Source of the DNA: Kordiimonas lipolytica
Lineage (GTDB): Bacteria; Pseudomonadota; Alphaproteobacteria; Sphingomonadales; Kordiimonadaceae
DNA: 64,000 nucleotides
Assembly (NCBI RefSeq): GCF_001550065.1
Contig: NZ_LRUB01000002.1
Coordinates: forward strand, 429,925 to 493,924
Reading direction: 5' to 3'
Shown here: piece after piece, positions 16,024 to 23,934 of the stretch
Layout: each line of letters opens with the position of its first letter
Position numbering within the stretch: the stretch's first letter is position 1
Program-made: the position numbers and the translations under genes
The notes under the pieces: model-generated
The model's input: the letters and a program-made list of their open reading frames with translations, nothing else
Database searches by the model: none
What the model was told of the DNA's origin: nothing

Positions 16024-16830
16024 TTAATGCCCCAGCGTCTTGCGCTCCAGCGGGCCCAGATAATAGGTCGGGTCAATGCCTCGGGCTGAAAGGAAAGCGG
16101 CCAGTTCGCCACTGTCTCTCAGTGTTTTGATGCGGGCATTGATGCGGGCAATCATGTCCTCGTTTTCCACTGTGCGGTGGCAAACAATGGCAATGTTGTC
16201 GTCATTGATAGTGAAAGACGGATTGTAGGGTGGCATCGGCTTGCCAAGTTCGCGGAAGACAAAAAGCACATCCGGCATATAGGCGATCATCAACTCAACT
16301 CTGCCGCTGATCAGAAGCTCGGCTTTGCCTTTCTCGTCATTGACCGGAATGAAGGATGCGCCAAAACCGTCCAGCAGGCGTGGGACTTCCGCCCCCATTG
16401 GGTAGGCGATCACCCTGTCTGTCACATCTGCTTTTTGAGAAACCGCTGGCGTGTCATACCGGGAAAAAATATGGGCCACGCTGCGGAGCATGAAATAACT
16501 TTCCACGAGTCCGGACGTATCATCGACGATTCCGGTGGCGGCCATATAGTTCAATGTGCTGGGATAGTGGCAACCCGTTTTGTCCTGGGCAAATATCCGG
16601 TTCGCGCGGCGGTAAGGCACGATGTCGTAGCGCGGGGTGCGGGCAATTTCATCCAGAACCAGGTGCGCCAGATCATTATAGAAACCTGTACCATCTTCAG
16701 CGAGCGTCATGCCCCAGGCAGTGGCATAGATTTTCCCTGCCTTTTTTTGGGCGTCATCGGCCTGCTGTGCCGATACGTCTACCGTTAGGGTAAGGAAAAG
16801 GAATGCTGAGATAAGTCTCGTTACAATCAT
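16024..16830 (-). CDS. solitary periplasmic binding-protein-like protein (paralog 3 of 4)
   Basis: A 268-residue exported protein; the ATG at 16830 is chosen because it gives a compact signal peptide (residues 1-21, 'VSAQQ') and avoids overlap with the upstream gene. It shares the family motifs 'ATAWGMTL' (36-43), 'GTGFYNDLAHLVL', 'PYRRAN', Cys87 in 'C-x-YP', 'YMPDVLFVF' and Cys217 in 'VCHRT'. It lies 61 bases downstream of paralog 4 on the same strand, probably co-transcribed. No transporter subunits nearby. Confidence 0.75.
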   Translation of the reverse strand: MIVTRLISAFLFLTLTVDVSAQQADDAQKKAGKIYATAWGMTLAEDGTGFYNDLAHLVLDEIARTPRYDIVPYRRANRIFAQDKTGCHYPSTLNYMAATGIVDDTSGLVESYFMLRSVAHIFSRYDTPAVSQKADVTDRVIAYPMGAEVPRLLDGFGASFIPVNDEKGKAELLISGRVELMIAYMPDVLFVFRELGKPMPPYNPSFTINDDNIAIVCHRTVENEDMIARINARIKTLRDSGELAAFLSARGIDPTYYLGPLERKTLGH

Positions 16831-16891
16831 AAACGGTCCAGTTGCGACCCCAATATTCATGATAGGCCAACAGGGCTTGGCAGGCAATGGT

Positions 16892-17743
16892 TTAAGGTTT
16901 TGGCTGCGGCAGGTAGCTTGCTGCATCAAGGCGGTTTTCCAGCATCAGGGCGTGTGCCTTGCCGCCCTCAAGGACAGCCATGGCGTGGGTGTTAAAGGCT
17001 GCCAAAAAGGCCCTGTTTTTGGGTGTGTCGTGGCAGGTGACGCGTGCCAGCGTATTGTTCAGCTCATACTCCGGGTTGAACGGGGGCAGGGGTTTCTGCA
17101 TGGCCTCAAACACAAACTTGGCATCGGGCATTGCAGCTGTCATCAGGTCAACCCTGCCTGACAACAGCATCCTCGCTTTGTCACTTTCGTTGGCGACCGC
17201 GATGAAGTCCGCATTGGCGCCGCGAAGGAAAAAGGGCACCCGTGATCCCATGGCATAGGCGACGGATCGGTGATCGACGTCGTGAGCACTGGCCGGTGGG
17301 GCGGTTCCTGGCGGGGAGAAAACATAGACCTTTACGTTGAGTATTCCTCTGGTATCGATCAAGCCATCGGCGGAAGAAATTTCACCACCATCCATCAGGA
17401 GGTCGATGTTGCTGGGATAGAGGCAACTTTCAGTGTTCCGGTAAAACAAGGCCTTGGCACGCCTGTAGGGCAGGATGTCATACTGTACCGGTGTTTCCAA
17501 ACCGTCCAGGAACAGCCTGATCAGCTCGTTGTAAAAACCCGACCCATCCTCCGACAGCGTCATTCCCCAGGCGGTCCCATAAATCTGAACACCGCCTTCC
17601 GCAACCTCAAAGGGCAGGGGCTTTATGTTCTGAGGCTGTTTGGTCGGGGCGATGATATTTCCGGATTGTCCCTTCAAGAATAGCATGACAGCGGCAGCAC
17701 CCAGAAGGATGGCTATGGTCCATGTCAGTGATGTCTTTTTCAT
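16892..17743 (-). CDS. membrane-anchored periplasmic binding-protein-like protein (paralog 4 of 4)
   Basis: A 283-residue family member that begins with a transmembrane helix (about residues 6-24) not followed by an obvious signal-peptidase site, then a 25-residue linker; it may stay anchored in the inner membrane. The motifs are 'GTAWGMTL' (56-63), 'GSGFYNEL', 'LPYRRAKALF', Cys107 in 'C-x-YP', 'MPDAKFVFEAM' and Cys237 in 'VTCHDTPKNRAFLAAFN'. It heads a likely two-gene unit with paralog 3. Ligand and partner unknown. Confidence 0.75.
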   Translation of the reverse strand: MKKTSLTWTIAILLGAAAVMLFLKGQSGNIIAPTKQPQNIKPLPFEVAEGGVQIYGTAWGMTLSEDGSGFYNELIRLFLDGLETPVQYDILPYRRAKALFYRNTESCLYPSNIDLLMDGGEISSADGLIDTRGILNVKVYVFSPPGTAPPASAHDVDHRSVAYAMGSRVPFFLRGANADFIAVANESDKARMLLSGRVDLMTAAMPDAKFVFEAMQKPLPPFNPEYELNNTLARVTCHDTPKNRAFLAAFNTHAMAVLEGGKAHALMLENRLDAASYLPQPKP

Positions 17744-18052
17744 AGGAGCTCCGGTGCAACTGAAGCGTCAGTATATCAGAGGACAGCGTTCAGGGGGAAG
17801 CGCTAGTGTCCTTCGGGCAGGTGAGATACAGGGCGGAGTTATGGCCGTAGCCTTAATAGAGATGGGTAAGGCAGACTTGGGTTGGATTGCCAACTATTTG
17901 CCTCCGAATAGGCACAGGTTAGCGCAAGTGCCATTGACCGACGTTCAGCCCTTCTTCTATGTGGATGTATATTAGAATTGGCACAATTGCCCAATCGGCC
18001 CAGATAATTATGTCCAGATAACTTTAATGGCATTTTGAGAAGGAAGCGCTGG
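17744..18052. other. intergenic region between divergent genes
   Basis: 309 bases between binding-protein paralog 4 and the cytochrome-rhodanese gene. It must contain both promoters. No clear hairpin or credible gene is visible. Confidence 0.4.
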
Positions 18053-19162
18053 ATGGCGTCTATTGCACGAATGATGGTAGTGAAATCTTTGGGGCTTGCC
18101 CTGTTGCTGTCCTTTTGGGACCCGTCATCTTACGCACAGGACCATGAAACGATCCCACCTCCGCGTAAGCTGACAACAGAGCTGAGCGAGCGGGCCGCTG
18201 CTAATTATCAACGATACTGCGCCCTTTGCCACGGGGCGAACCGCGAAGGCTATGCCAACGACCATGCGCCCTCCCTAAGAAGTGAAAGCCTGTTCCAGTC
18301 AGGCGTGCCGCACGCGGTCCTTAGGCCGCTTTCATATGGGCGCGAAGGCACCGCCATGGGCGGTTACCTTGATGAGGTTGGCGGTCCGCTGACGCTGGAT
18401 GAAACATGGGATCTGACATATTGGCTTTTTTGGGAATCCGGCGTCGACCGCGTGAAGCTTTCAACCAACCCTGTGCACGGCGACATCCGGCGCGGCAAAG
18501 TGGTGTATCAAGAAAACTGTGCCAGCTGCCACGGTGTGAACGGCGAGGGCGTGAATGCCCCGGCGCTTGGGAACCAGTCTGCGCTGGCGCACAATACAGA
18601 CGAGTTTATCCGATATGCCATCCGCTATGGCCGCAATGGCACCCCAATGCCTGCCTGGGGTGAAACCCTGTCCGACGCGGATATTGATAATGTCACCGCC
18701 TTTCTGCGCAGTCGTGCCAGCGGTTGGAGCATGCAGAAACCTGTGCTCAAGGCGATGCCCGCGCCAGATGAATATGTCATCAACCCGGATGGTGAAGACC
18801 CGGATTTTGACCTGACAGAGGGGCGGTATGTTTCCGCCACAGACCTGCTTGCAGCAATGCAGGGCAAGAAGCGCATGGTGCTTTTGGATACACGGGTTAC
18901 GTCCGTGTGGCAGCGAGTGCATCTGGAAGGCTCCATCCCCATCCCCTATTATACCAACTTCGATGAGCTGGCCGACCAACTGCCGAAAGACGTGCAGATT
19001 GTGGCTTATTGTTCCTGCCCGCGGGCTGCCGCCGACCATGTGGTCAACAAGCTTAGGCGCCGTGGGTATGAAAACACAGCTGTGCTCTATGAGGGCATTT
19101 TCGGATGGATGAATATGGGCTATCCGGTGATGCGCGGAGATTTTGAAGTCGCGGCGGACTAG
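18053..19162 (+). CDS. diheme cytochrome c fused to a rhodanese domain
   Basis: A 369-residue periplasmic protein. Signal peptide (to about residue 28) is followed by two class I cytochrome c domains with heme motifs CALCH (56-60) and CASCH (156-160), and probable axial Met in 'GTAMGG' and 'GTPMPAW'. A rhodanese-like domain follows from about residue 262, with the reactive Cys320 in 'AYCSCPRA'. AAGGAAG lies 8 bases before the ATG. The fusion suggests electron transfer tied to sulfur-compound or persulfide chemistry in the periplasm (inference). No sox or sulfite dehydrogenase genes are adjacent. Confidence 0.9.
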   Translation: MASIARMMVVKSLGLALLLSFWDPSSYAQDHETIPPPRKLTTELSERAAANYQRYCALCHGANREGYANDHAPSLRSESLFQSGVPHAVLRPLSYGREGTAMGGYLDEVGGPLTLDETWDLTYWLFWESGVDRVKLSTNPVHGDIRRGKVVYQENCASCHGVNGEGVNAPALGNQSALAHNTDEFIRYAIRYGRNGTPMPAWGETLSDADIDNVTAFLRSRASGWSMQKPVLKAMPAPDEYVINPDGEDPDFDLTEGRYVSATDLLAAMQGKKRMVLLDTRVTSVWQRVHLEGSIPIPYYTNFDELADQLPKDVQIVAYCSCPRAAADHVVNKLRRRGYENTAVLYEGIFGWMNMGYPVMRGDFEVAAD

Positions 19163-19246
19163 GGGCGGCACGGCGATTGCGTTAGCAACCAAGATCCTGT
19201 CTACCCGTACATTCCCTCAGGGGAGCTGAGTATTATTGGCATATTT

Positions 19247-19273
19247 GACCCGAAAGTGACATTTTGGACACTT
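19247..19273 (+). promoter_or_regulatory. inverted repeat upstream of fatty acid hydroxylase gene
   Basis: GACCCGAAAGTGACATTTTGGACAC: a TGAC-N6-GACA near-palindrome about 65 bases before the hydroxylase start. A closely similar element lies at 21176-21201 before the GlxA-type regulator gene. TGTC-N6-GACA-type sites are typical targets of GlxA/AraC-family regulators. Confidence 0.5.
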
Positions 19274-19336
19274 CGCGGTTGAAGGTCTTTCCGGCATTGT
19301 CCCGCTGTTTCTAGTAAAGACAGCGAAAGGACAAAT

Positions 19337-20116
19337 ATGTTGGAACTAATAATTTTGGGCACCTTTGCCCTCCTGGCGGTGGTCGAGATGGTTCGGCCCC
19401 GTCAACACTATGCGGCGTCGCCTTTTTGGCGTACTCGTGGCGCCATCGGGTTCATACTGTATCTGGCCGTCGGTACATTTGCCCCTTTTCTTTGGGATGA
19501 TGTGCTGGCAAGTCACCGGCTCTTCGACCTGACAACTCTGCCGGTCTGGCAGCAGGCGTTAATCGGTTTTCTGGTTGCGGAACTGGTTGGATACAGCTGG
19601 CACCGCAGCATGCACACCTCCAATTTCCTGTGGCGCGCTTTCCACCAGATGCACCATTCAGCAGAGCGGTTTGATATCTGGGGTGCCTTCTATTTCAGCC
19701 CGCAGGACATGGTGGGTTTCACATTCTTTGGCAGCCTGGCGCTGGTCGGCATTGTGGGTATCGGCGGTGAGGCAGGACTGGTCGTGAACCTCACGCTCCT
19801 GTTCCTGACAGCGTGGCAGCACATGAATATCAAGACGCCTCACTGGATGGGATATATCATCGTGCGGCCGGAATCTCATTCAGTGCATCATGCGCGTGGC
19901 GTGCACAAATATAATTATTGCGACGTGCCGCTGATCGACATGCTGTTCGGCACCTTCCGGAACCCGAAAGAGATCATTCCTGAGGCGGGTTTCTATGACG
20001 GCGCGTCGCTTGAGGTCCCGAAGATGATCGCGGGCTTCGATGTGTTATCCAGCTACGCGGGGCCGAGCCCGGCGAATACAGCACGCGCAAGCGAAGCGAC
20101 AGCGGGGCGGGCCTAG
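19337..20116 (+). CDS. sterol desaturase / fatty acid hydroxylase family protein
   Basis: A 259-residue membrane protein of the di-iron fatty acid hydroxylase superfamily. Histidine boxes H89-R-S-M-H93, H103-Q-M-H-H107 and H181-S-V-H-H185 are intact. Four hydrophobic segments surround them. Likely reaction: O2-dependent hydroxylation or desaturation of a lipid or related substrate. It is convergent with, and overlaps by 4 bases, the GlxA-type regulator, and both have a similar upstream repeat, so the regulator probably controls it. Confidence 0.88.
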   Translation: MLELIILGTFALLAVVEMVRPRQHYAASPFWRTRGAIGFILYLAVGTFAPFLWDDVLASHRLFDLTTLPVWQQALIGFLVAELVGYSWHRSMHTSNFLWRAFHQMHHSAERFDIWGAFYFSPQDMVGFTFFGSLALVGIVGIGGEAGLVVNLTLLFLTAWQHMNIKTPHWMGYIIVRPESHSVHHARGVHKYNYCDVPLIDMLFGTFRNPKEIIPEAGFYDGASLEVPKMIAGFDVLSSYAGPSPANTARASEATAGRA

Positions 20117-21150
20117 GCCAACTGGGCCATAGGTTTCCCCAGATTACGGATGGCTTGGTATTTTTGCCGGTATTTTGCGGGTGAAACCCCGGCCATCCGT
20201 TTGAAAAGACGGCGGAAAAAAGCCGAATCCTCATACCCGACAGCCGCGCTGATCTCCTCCACGCTCTGAAGCGTGGTTTCCAACAGTTGCTTGGCTTCCT
20301 CTACTCTTACGGTCTGAACATAGGCCACAGGCTTCATGCCAGTGGCGCTGGTGAAGCGGCGTTTGAAAGTGCGTTCGGCCAAACCGGACTTTTCAATCAT
20401 TCGGGTCACTGGTTGTGGTGCATGGTAATTGTCTGCAATCCAGGACTGGCATTCACTGATGACGGCATCATCATGCTCCCTTTTGGGTGCTGGCCCGGTG
20501 AAAGGCAATTGGCCGTCGGCCCTGTCGCCAAGCAGGTAGATTTTCGCTGTTTGGGATGCTGCTTCATAGCCGAAGAAGCGCTTGATCAGATAGAGGCACA
20601 GTTCCATCCAGGACGAGGAACCACCTGTTGTTATAATGCTCTCGTCGTCCATCGCGCAGGAGAAGATAAGGTCAGGCTTCAGCTTGACGTTTGGGTATGC
20701 TGTTTCGAACAGTGCTGCCCCGGCCCAGTGGGTTGTGGCCACACGGCCATCCAGAAGCCCTGCTTCCGCGAGAAGCGCCGCGCCAGTGCACACCGAACAG
20801 ATGTTGGCGCCCCGGGCGTGTTGTTCGCCAATCCAGCGTGCGCTTGCTTGCCAGTGCTCGGTATCGCGGAAGTCATCGCCAAGCAGGAAGTCAGGCGCAA
20901 TGATCACGCTGCCCGGGGGCAGGTCTTCCAGGCCTGCTTCCGGCATGATCGGTATTTTTCCAACACAGGTAAAAACGCCCTTGATAGGCGAGGCGATGCG
21001 GACATCGAAGCCGTCAATATGGGTATCCTCTCCTGTCAGGGCTGTCCACATGCTGCCTACGGAATCCAGAATTTCATACAGACAGTAGAGCACCGAGCCC
21101 GTGGTTTCGGGTAGCGCAACGATATCTATCCGCGGTTTCACAATAGTCAT
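20113..21150 (-). CDS. GlxA-family transcriptional regulator (DJ-1/PfpI + AraC HTH)
   Basis: A 345-residue protein. Residues 5-200 form a DJ-1/PfpI class I glutamine amidotransferase-like domain with the nucleophile-elbow Cys in 'NICSVCTGAALLAEAGLLDG'. Residues 235-335 form an AraC-type double HTH ('SGLAERTFKRRFTSATGM' and 'EEISAAVGYEDSAFFRRLFKR'). Such regulators sense small metabolites through the DJ-1 domain. A TGTC-N6-GACA repeat lies 35-48 bases upstream of the start, suggesting autoregulation. The likely target is the convergent hydroxylase gene. Confidence 0.92.
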   Translation of the reverse strand: MTIVKPRIDIVALPETTGSVLYCLYEILDSVGSMWTALTGEDTHIDGFDVRIASPIKGVFTCVGKIPIMPEAGLEDLPPGSVIIAPDFLLGDDFRDTEHWQASARWIGEQHARGANICSVCTGAALLAEAGLLDGRVATTHWAGAALFETAYPNVKLKPDLIFSCAMDDESIITTGGSSSWMELCLYLIKRFFGYEAASQTAKIYLLGDRADGQLPFTGPAPKREHDDAVISECQSWIADNYHAPQPVTRMIEKSGLAERTFKRRFTSATGMKPVAYVQTVRVEEAKQLLETTLQSVEEISAAVGYEDSAFFRRLFKRMAGVSPAKYRQKYQAIRNLGKPMAQLA

Positions 21151-21175
21151 CTTTTCTTCCTACGTGGCATAAAGG

Positions 21176-21201
21176 GACCGAAAATGTCATTTGAGACACT
21201 T
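21176..21201 (+). promoter_or_regulatory. inverted repeat upstream of GlxA-type regulator gene
   Basis: GACCGAAAATGTCATTTGAGACAC: contains the perfect TGTC-ATTTGA-GACA palindrome (21185-21198). Shares the GACC-GAAA prefix and core with the element at 19247-19273. Probable autoregulatory site. Confidence 0.5.
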
Positions 21202-21242
21202 AATTGATTGGCGGCGATTTGGCAAGGTGTCAGGTATTGAGC

Positions 21243-21279
21243 GACAAGCAGCCCGGCCAGGCATTGCGGGCCGCTTGTC
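21243..21279. other. strong hairpin GACAAGC...GCTTGTC
   Basis: A stem of GACAAGC, one mismatch and GCCCG against CGGGC and GCTTGTC with a 10-12 base loop. On the plus strand it is followed by TTTC only, so it is a weak terminator at best. It could be the 5' hairpin of the adjacent structured RNA candidate. Confidence 0.4.
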
Positions 21280-21306
21280 TTTCATGCCTTGCAGCCTCGC
21301 AAGCAA

Positions 21307-21400
21307 GGACGGATCAGTTGGGGGATGTCTTCCTGACTGGTGTCGGGTGATGCTCCTCCCACACTAACCCCACAATCCACCCCGGCTGGTCCGTCCTTTT
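21307..21400 (+). ncRNA. candidate structured RNA with CTCCTCCC loop (copy 3)
   Basis: A long imperfect hairpin: GGACGGATCAG (21307-21317) pairs with CTGGTCCGTCC (21386-21396), followed inward by GGGG and GAT against ATC and CCCC, and an apical GTG-tc-GGGT/ACCC-CAC stem. Its 18-base loop shows CTCCTCCC, the anti-Shine-Dalgarno motif of the 'cuckoo'/CcsR group of alphaproteobacterial sRNAs. TTTT follows the outer stem. No clear promoter is seen, and the structure could instead act on the minus strand in the 5' UTR of the GlxA-type gene. Confidence 0.4.
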
Positions 21401-21444
21401 CAAGGTAGAGTGCACCAGCCCAAGGTTGGGGAAAACAATAGGGC

Positions 21445-21476
21445 TTGACCTTGTAGTAAGCTTTAAGGTGTATGAT
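21445..21476 (+). promoter_or_regulatory. MerR-type promoter with 20-bp spacer and dyad
   Basis: TTGACC (-35, 21445-21450) and TATGAT (-10, 21471-21476) are separated by 20 bp, longer than the normal 17. The spacer carries a dyad ACCTT...AAGGT (21448-21469). Over-long spacers with such dyads are diagnostic of promoters activated by MerR proteins through DNA distortion. The site precedes the MerR gene itself, so it is autoregulated. Confidence 0.8.
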
Positions 21477-21506
21477 TGATGCCGACTCAAGAAAAAGGAG
21501 TGCGGC

Positions 21507-21926
21507 ATGGCAGGCATGACCATCGGGGAATTGGCTAAATCGACAGGCATCGGCGCAGAAACCATACGCTACTATGAACGCAGCGGTTTTTTACCGGCGC
21601 CGGACCGGATGCCGTCAGGCTATCGGGTGTATGGTGGTGACGCTCAAAAACGTGTGCGCTTCATCAAGGAAGCGCAGGCGCTCGGCTTTACGCTGAATGA
21701 GATCAAGGAGCTGTTTTCGCTTACTGACGACCCTGAAGCTGATTGCGCCAGTGTGAACGCCCGCGCCCGCGCCAAGCTTGAGGAGATCAATGAAAAGCTG
21801 AGGAAGCTGAAGCTGATGAAAAAGAGCCTGGAGCGGCTCTCTGACTATTGCCCGGCAGATGAGCATCCGCTTACGGAATGCAGCATCATCAACTATCTGT
21901 ACGGCAAATCAGGCCTCGATGGCTAA
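21507..21926 (+). CDS. MerR-family metal-responsive regulator (ZntR/CadR-like)
   Basis: A 139-residue MerR protein: winged HTH at residues 4-40 ('IGELAKSTGIGAETIRYYER'), dimerisation helix at about 82-112, and a metal-binding C-terminus. Cys80, Cys115 and Cys125 match in spacing the Cys79, Cys114/115 and Cys124 of ZntR-type sensors, so Zn, Cd or Pb sensing is likely. The Cys115-Cys125 loop ('CPADEHPLTEC') also holds a His. AAGGAG lies 7 bases upstream. No efflux gene is adjacent, so its regulon, besides itself, lies elsewhere. Confidence 0.9.
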   Translation: MAGMTIGELAKSTGIGAETIRYYERSGFLPAPDRMPSGYRVYGGDAQKRVRFIKEAQALGFTLNEIKELFSLTDDPEADCASVNARARAKLEEINEKLRKLKLMKKSLERLSDYCPADEHPLTECSIINYLYGKSGLDG

Positions 21927-21935
21927 ATCGCGTCG

Positions 21936-22496
21936 TCAGCGGCCCAACTGGCGTTTGGCGGTGGCCCTAAGGGCAATGTAATTGTCCTGGTTTTCTTTTG
22001 CGATGCTGGCGCAGTAGGCTTGGGTGGTCATGTTCCCTCGTTCTTTCGTTTCCCGCCGCTCGGCAATGGATGTTGCAAATTCGAAGGCGTAGATGTCCTG
22101 GCCCAGGTCACTGATGAAGGTCCTGACGTCTTCTGGGCTCATATCGCCAAACTTGGACCATTCGGTCTCCTCATAGTGTGCAATGATGATTTCGCTGAGG
22201 TTCTTGAGCGCCAGCTCATTCAGGATCGGCATATTCACGTTCAGTTCGTGGCGCCTGCACATATGCACATAGGAACGGAACCGGGCGGGCCCCAAAGCGT
22301 TGTGATACAGCGGATGGTTGGTTTTGCGCACCGCAAGCCATTTATCCAGCGACCAGGTCCTGAGGGCCGCCAGGTCCTCGTTTTCGGCCTCAAAAAGTGG
22401 GTCTGGTATCGGGAAGCTTGGTGTGTCTTGCGCTGCCAGCCCCTGGCCGCAGGCCATCAGGAATAGGGCGCAGAGAACGAGCCTGAAATCAAACAT
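21936..22496 (-). CDS. secreted hypothetical protein
   Basis: A 186-residue protein with a signal peptide (residues 1-22, 'GLAAQD') and a helical mature part with two or three cysteines ('HMCRRHEL', 'QAYCASIAKE'). AAGGAAA lies 7 bases upstream. I recognise no family. It is convergent with the MerR gene and divergent from the S26-like gene. Confidence 0.6.
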   Translation of the reverse strand: MFDFRLVLCALFLMACGQGLAAQDTPSFPIPDPLFEAENEDLAALRTWSLDKWLAVRKTNHPLYHNALGPARFRSYVHMCRRHELNVNMPILNELALKNLSEIIIAHYEETEWSKFGDMSPEDVRTFISDLGQDIYAFEFATSIAERRETKERGNMTTQAYCASIAKENQDNYIALRATAKRQLGR

Positions 22497-22585
22497 GTCT
22501 TGTTTCCTTTGTTTGGCCCGATTTTGGCGGTTTTCTTCTTTGGTGCAACCGTTAAGATGCGGCGTGAGAGAGGAAAATTACCACG

Positions 22586-23059
22586 ATGATAGCTGCGTTT
22601 ATGACACTATGGCTTGCTGCGGCCCCGCCCGCGGACTGTGCTCCTGTTGAAAAAGAGATCCACGGCACGTCCCTTGAAGGGCAGTTGATGCCTGGCCAGA
22701 AAGTGATGGCGGTGCCACCTGGCTGCCGGGACATGCAGCGGATGGATTTTGTGATCTTCACTTCAAGCGAGAGTGTCAATCTGGTGATCAAGCAAATCTG
22801 GGGTATGCCTGGGGATATACTGTCGGTCGATGACAAAGGCTATGTGTATGTCAATGGCGAGCATGTGCTGACGCCGTTTGATAAGCCCTACCGGTTGAAC
22901 CCCTATTTCAAGCGCAAGCTGAAGAAGTTTGAGGGCGAACTGCATGACTATCTTTTGATGGGGCATCCGGGCAGCCTTGATAGCGGCAGGGTCGGGCCCA
23001 TTGCCTATAAGGACATTGTTGGAATCGTGGAAAAGGAAGAAGGCCGCGCGCGGCCTTAA
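22586..23059 (+). CDS. S26-family signal peptidase-like protein
   Basis: A 157-residue protein with a short N-terminal hydrophobic segment and the boxes of S26 peptidases: Ser29 in 'GTSLEGQLMPGQ' (box B, with extra residues before the Pro), 'MDFVIF' (box C), Lys69 in 'IKQIWGMPGDIL' (box D) and 'DSGRVGPI' (box E, Arg one place later than usual). The Ser-Lys dyad is thus present. It is shorter than LepB (one weak membrane segment) and closer to TraF-like maturation peptidases. The target is unknown. Its last 4 bases overlap the convergent LytTR gene. Confidence 0.75.
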   Translation: MIAAFMTLWLAAAPPADCAPVEKEIHGTSLEGQLMPGQKVMAVPPGCRDMQRMDFVIFTSSESVNLVIKQIWGMPGDILSVDDKGYVYVNGEHVLTPFDKPYRLNPYFKRKLKKFEGELHDYLLMGHPGSLDSGRVGPIAYKDIVGIVEKEEGRARP

Positions 23060-23934
23060 GGATTGATTGCCGAAAGCTGGCTCCGGTACCGTCGGCTGGC
23101 CGGCACGATTGAGCCATCACGGAGGCTGATCTCGGCGTCGCCGTCTGACTTGGGCTTCACAGACGTGATGCTTTCGGCATTGACGGCATATGACCGATGC
23201 ACACGAATGACATTCAGCCCCGCTTCGGAAAGCTGGCTTTCCAGCCGTGCCATGCTCAGGCGCACAAGATGCATGGTGCTGCCTGCATACAGTTCCACAT
23301 AATTGCCGGCGGCCTTGGCATAGAGGAAATCTGACGGCTTTATCCAGATCAGCTCGCTGCCGCATTTGAAGGCGAGGCGCTTTTCCGGCGTGTGGCTGGT
23401 GCCTTCCTTCAGGGCTTGTTCGCGCCGGACCAGTGCCTGTACGAGATACATGAGCGACACGAACAGGATATAGGTCACGACATCCTTGCGGTATTCATAA
23501 AGGGCATCCCGCCAAACCACGTCGAGGAAGCTATAGTTTTTCCCAAGCAGGCCCCAGAAGATCAGTTTCCTGAGGAATACCATGCCTGCCACGTGAATAG
23601 CAGAAAAGGCAATGCTGAGCCCCAAGTGCGCGAGCACGGCTTTCTTCATGCCGTCTGCATCAAGCGGCAGCCGACGCACAAACCAGCTGACGACAGGAAA
23701 CAGCAGAATGATGAAAACGGCGCTTGTAGCTTCGGTAATCCAGGGGATGTATGTGTCAAGCTCATCGCCGCGGCGGTCTGCGTCCGTCAGGATCGACAGG
23801 GCATTGACTGCCACAATCACCAGCGTGACCAGCGAGACCACGCCCCACAGGAAGCGTTCGTTCCAGCTGGGAAGGCAGTCATTGTAGAATTTCCGAAGCC
23901 CTTTCATGCCTGCCACTATATCGCCGCGGGCCAT
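23056..23934 (-). CDS. membrane-bound LytTR-family regulator
   Basis: Four hydrophobic helices in the first ~180 residues (a MHYT/7TM-like sensor without known motif) are followed by a cytosolic LytTR DNA-binding domain in the last ~100 residues ('VRLSMARLESQLSEAG', 'VIRVHRSYAVNAESITSVKP', 'GSIVPASRRYRSQL'). It is a one-component regulator that could bind promoters from the membrane. The start is uncertain: the ATG at 23934 or 23907 are both possible, neither with a strong Shine-Dalgarno. Confidence 0.8.
   Translation of the reverse strand: MARGDIVAGMKGLRKFYNDCLPSWNERFLWGVVSLVTLVIVAVNALSILTDADRRGDELDTYIPWITEATSAVFIILLFPVVSWFVRRLPLDADGMKKAVLAHLGLSIAFSAIHVAGMVFLRKLIFWGLLGKNYSFLDVVWRDALYEYRKDVVTYILFVSLMYLVQALVRREQALKEGTSHTPEKRLAFKCGSELIWIKPSDFLYAKAAGNYVELYAGSTMHLVRLSMARLESQLSEAGLNVIRVHRSYAVNAESITSVKPKSDGDAEISLRDGSIVPASRRYRSQLSAINP

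Larger units (their letters stand above)
21151..21506. other. 356-base intergenic region with regulator site, hairpins and MerR promoter
   Basis: Between the divergent GlxA-type and MerR genes. It contains the regulator repeat (21176-21201), a 37-base hairpin, a long imperfect hairpin with an exposed CTCCTCCC, and the stretched MerR promoter, each listed separately. No convincing ORF. Confidence 0.6.

Noticed and set aside
21155..21165. GTGGCATAAAG before the GlxA-type gene as a fourth copy of the RND operator
   Set aside because: Only one half-site matches and the second arm is missing.
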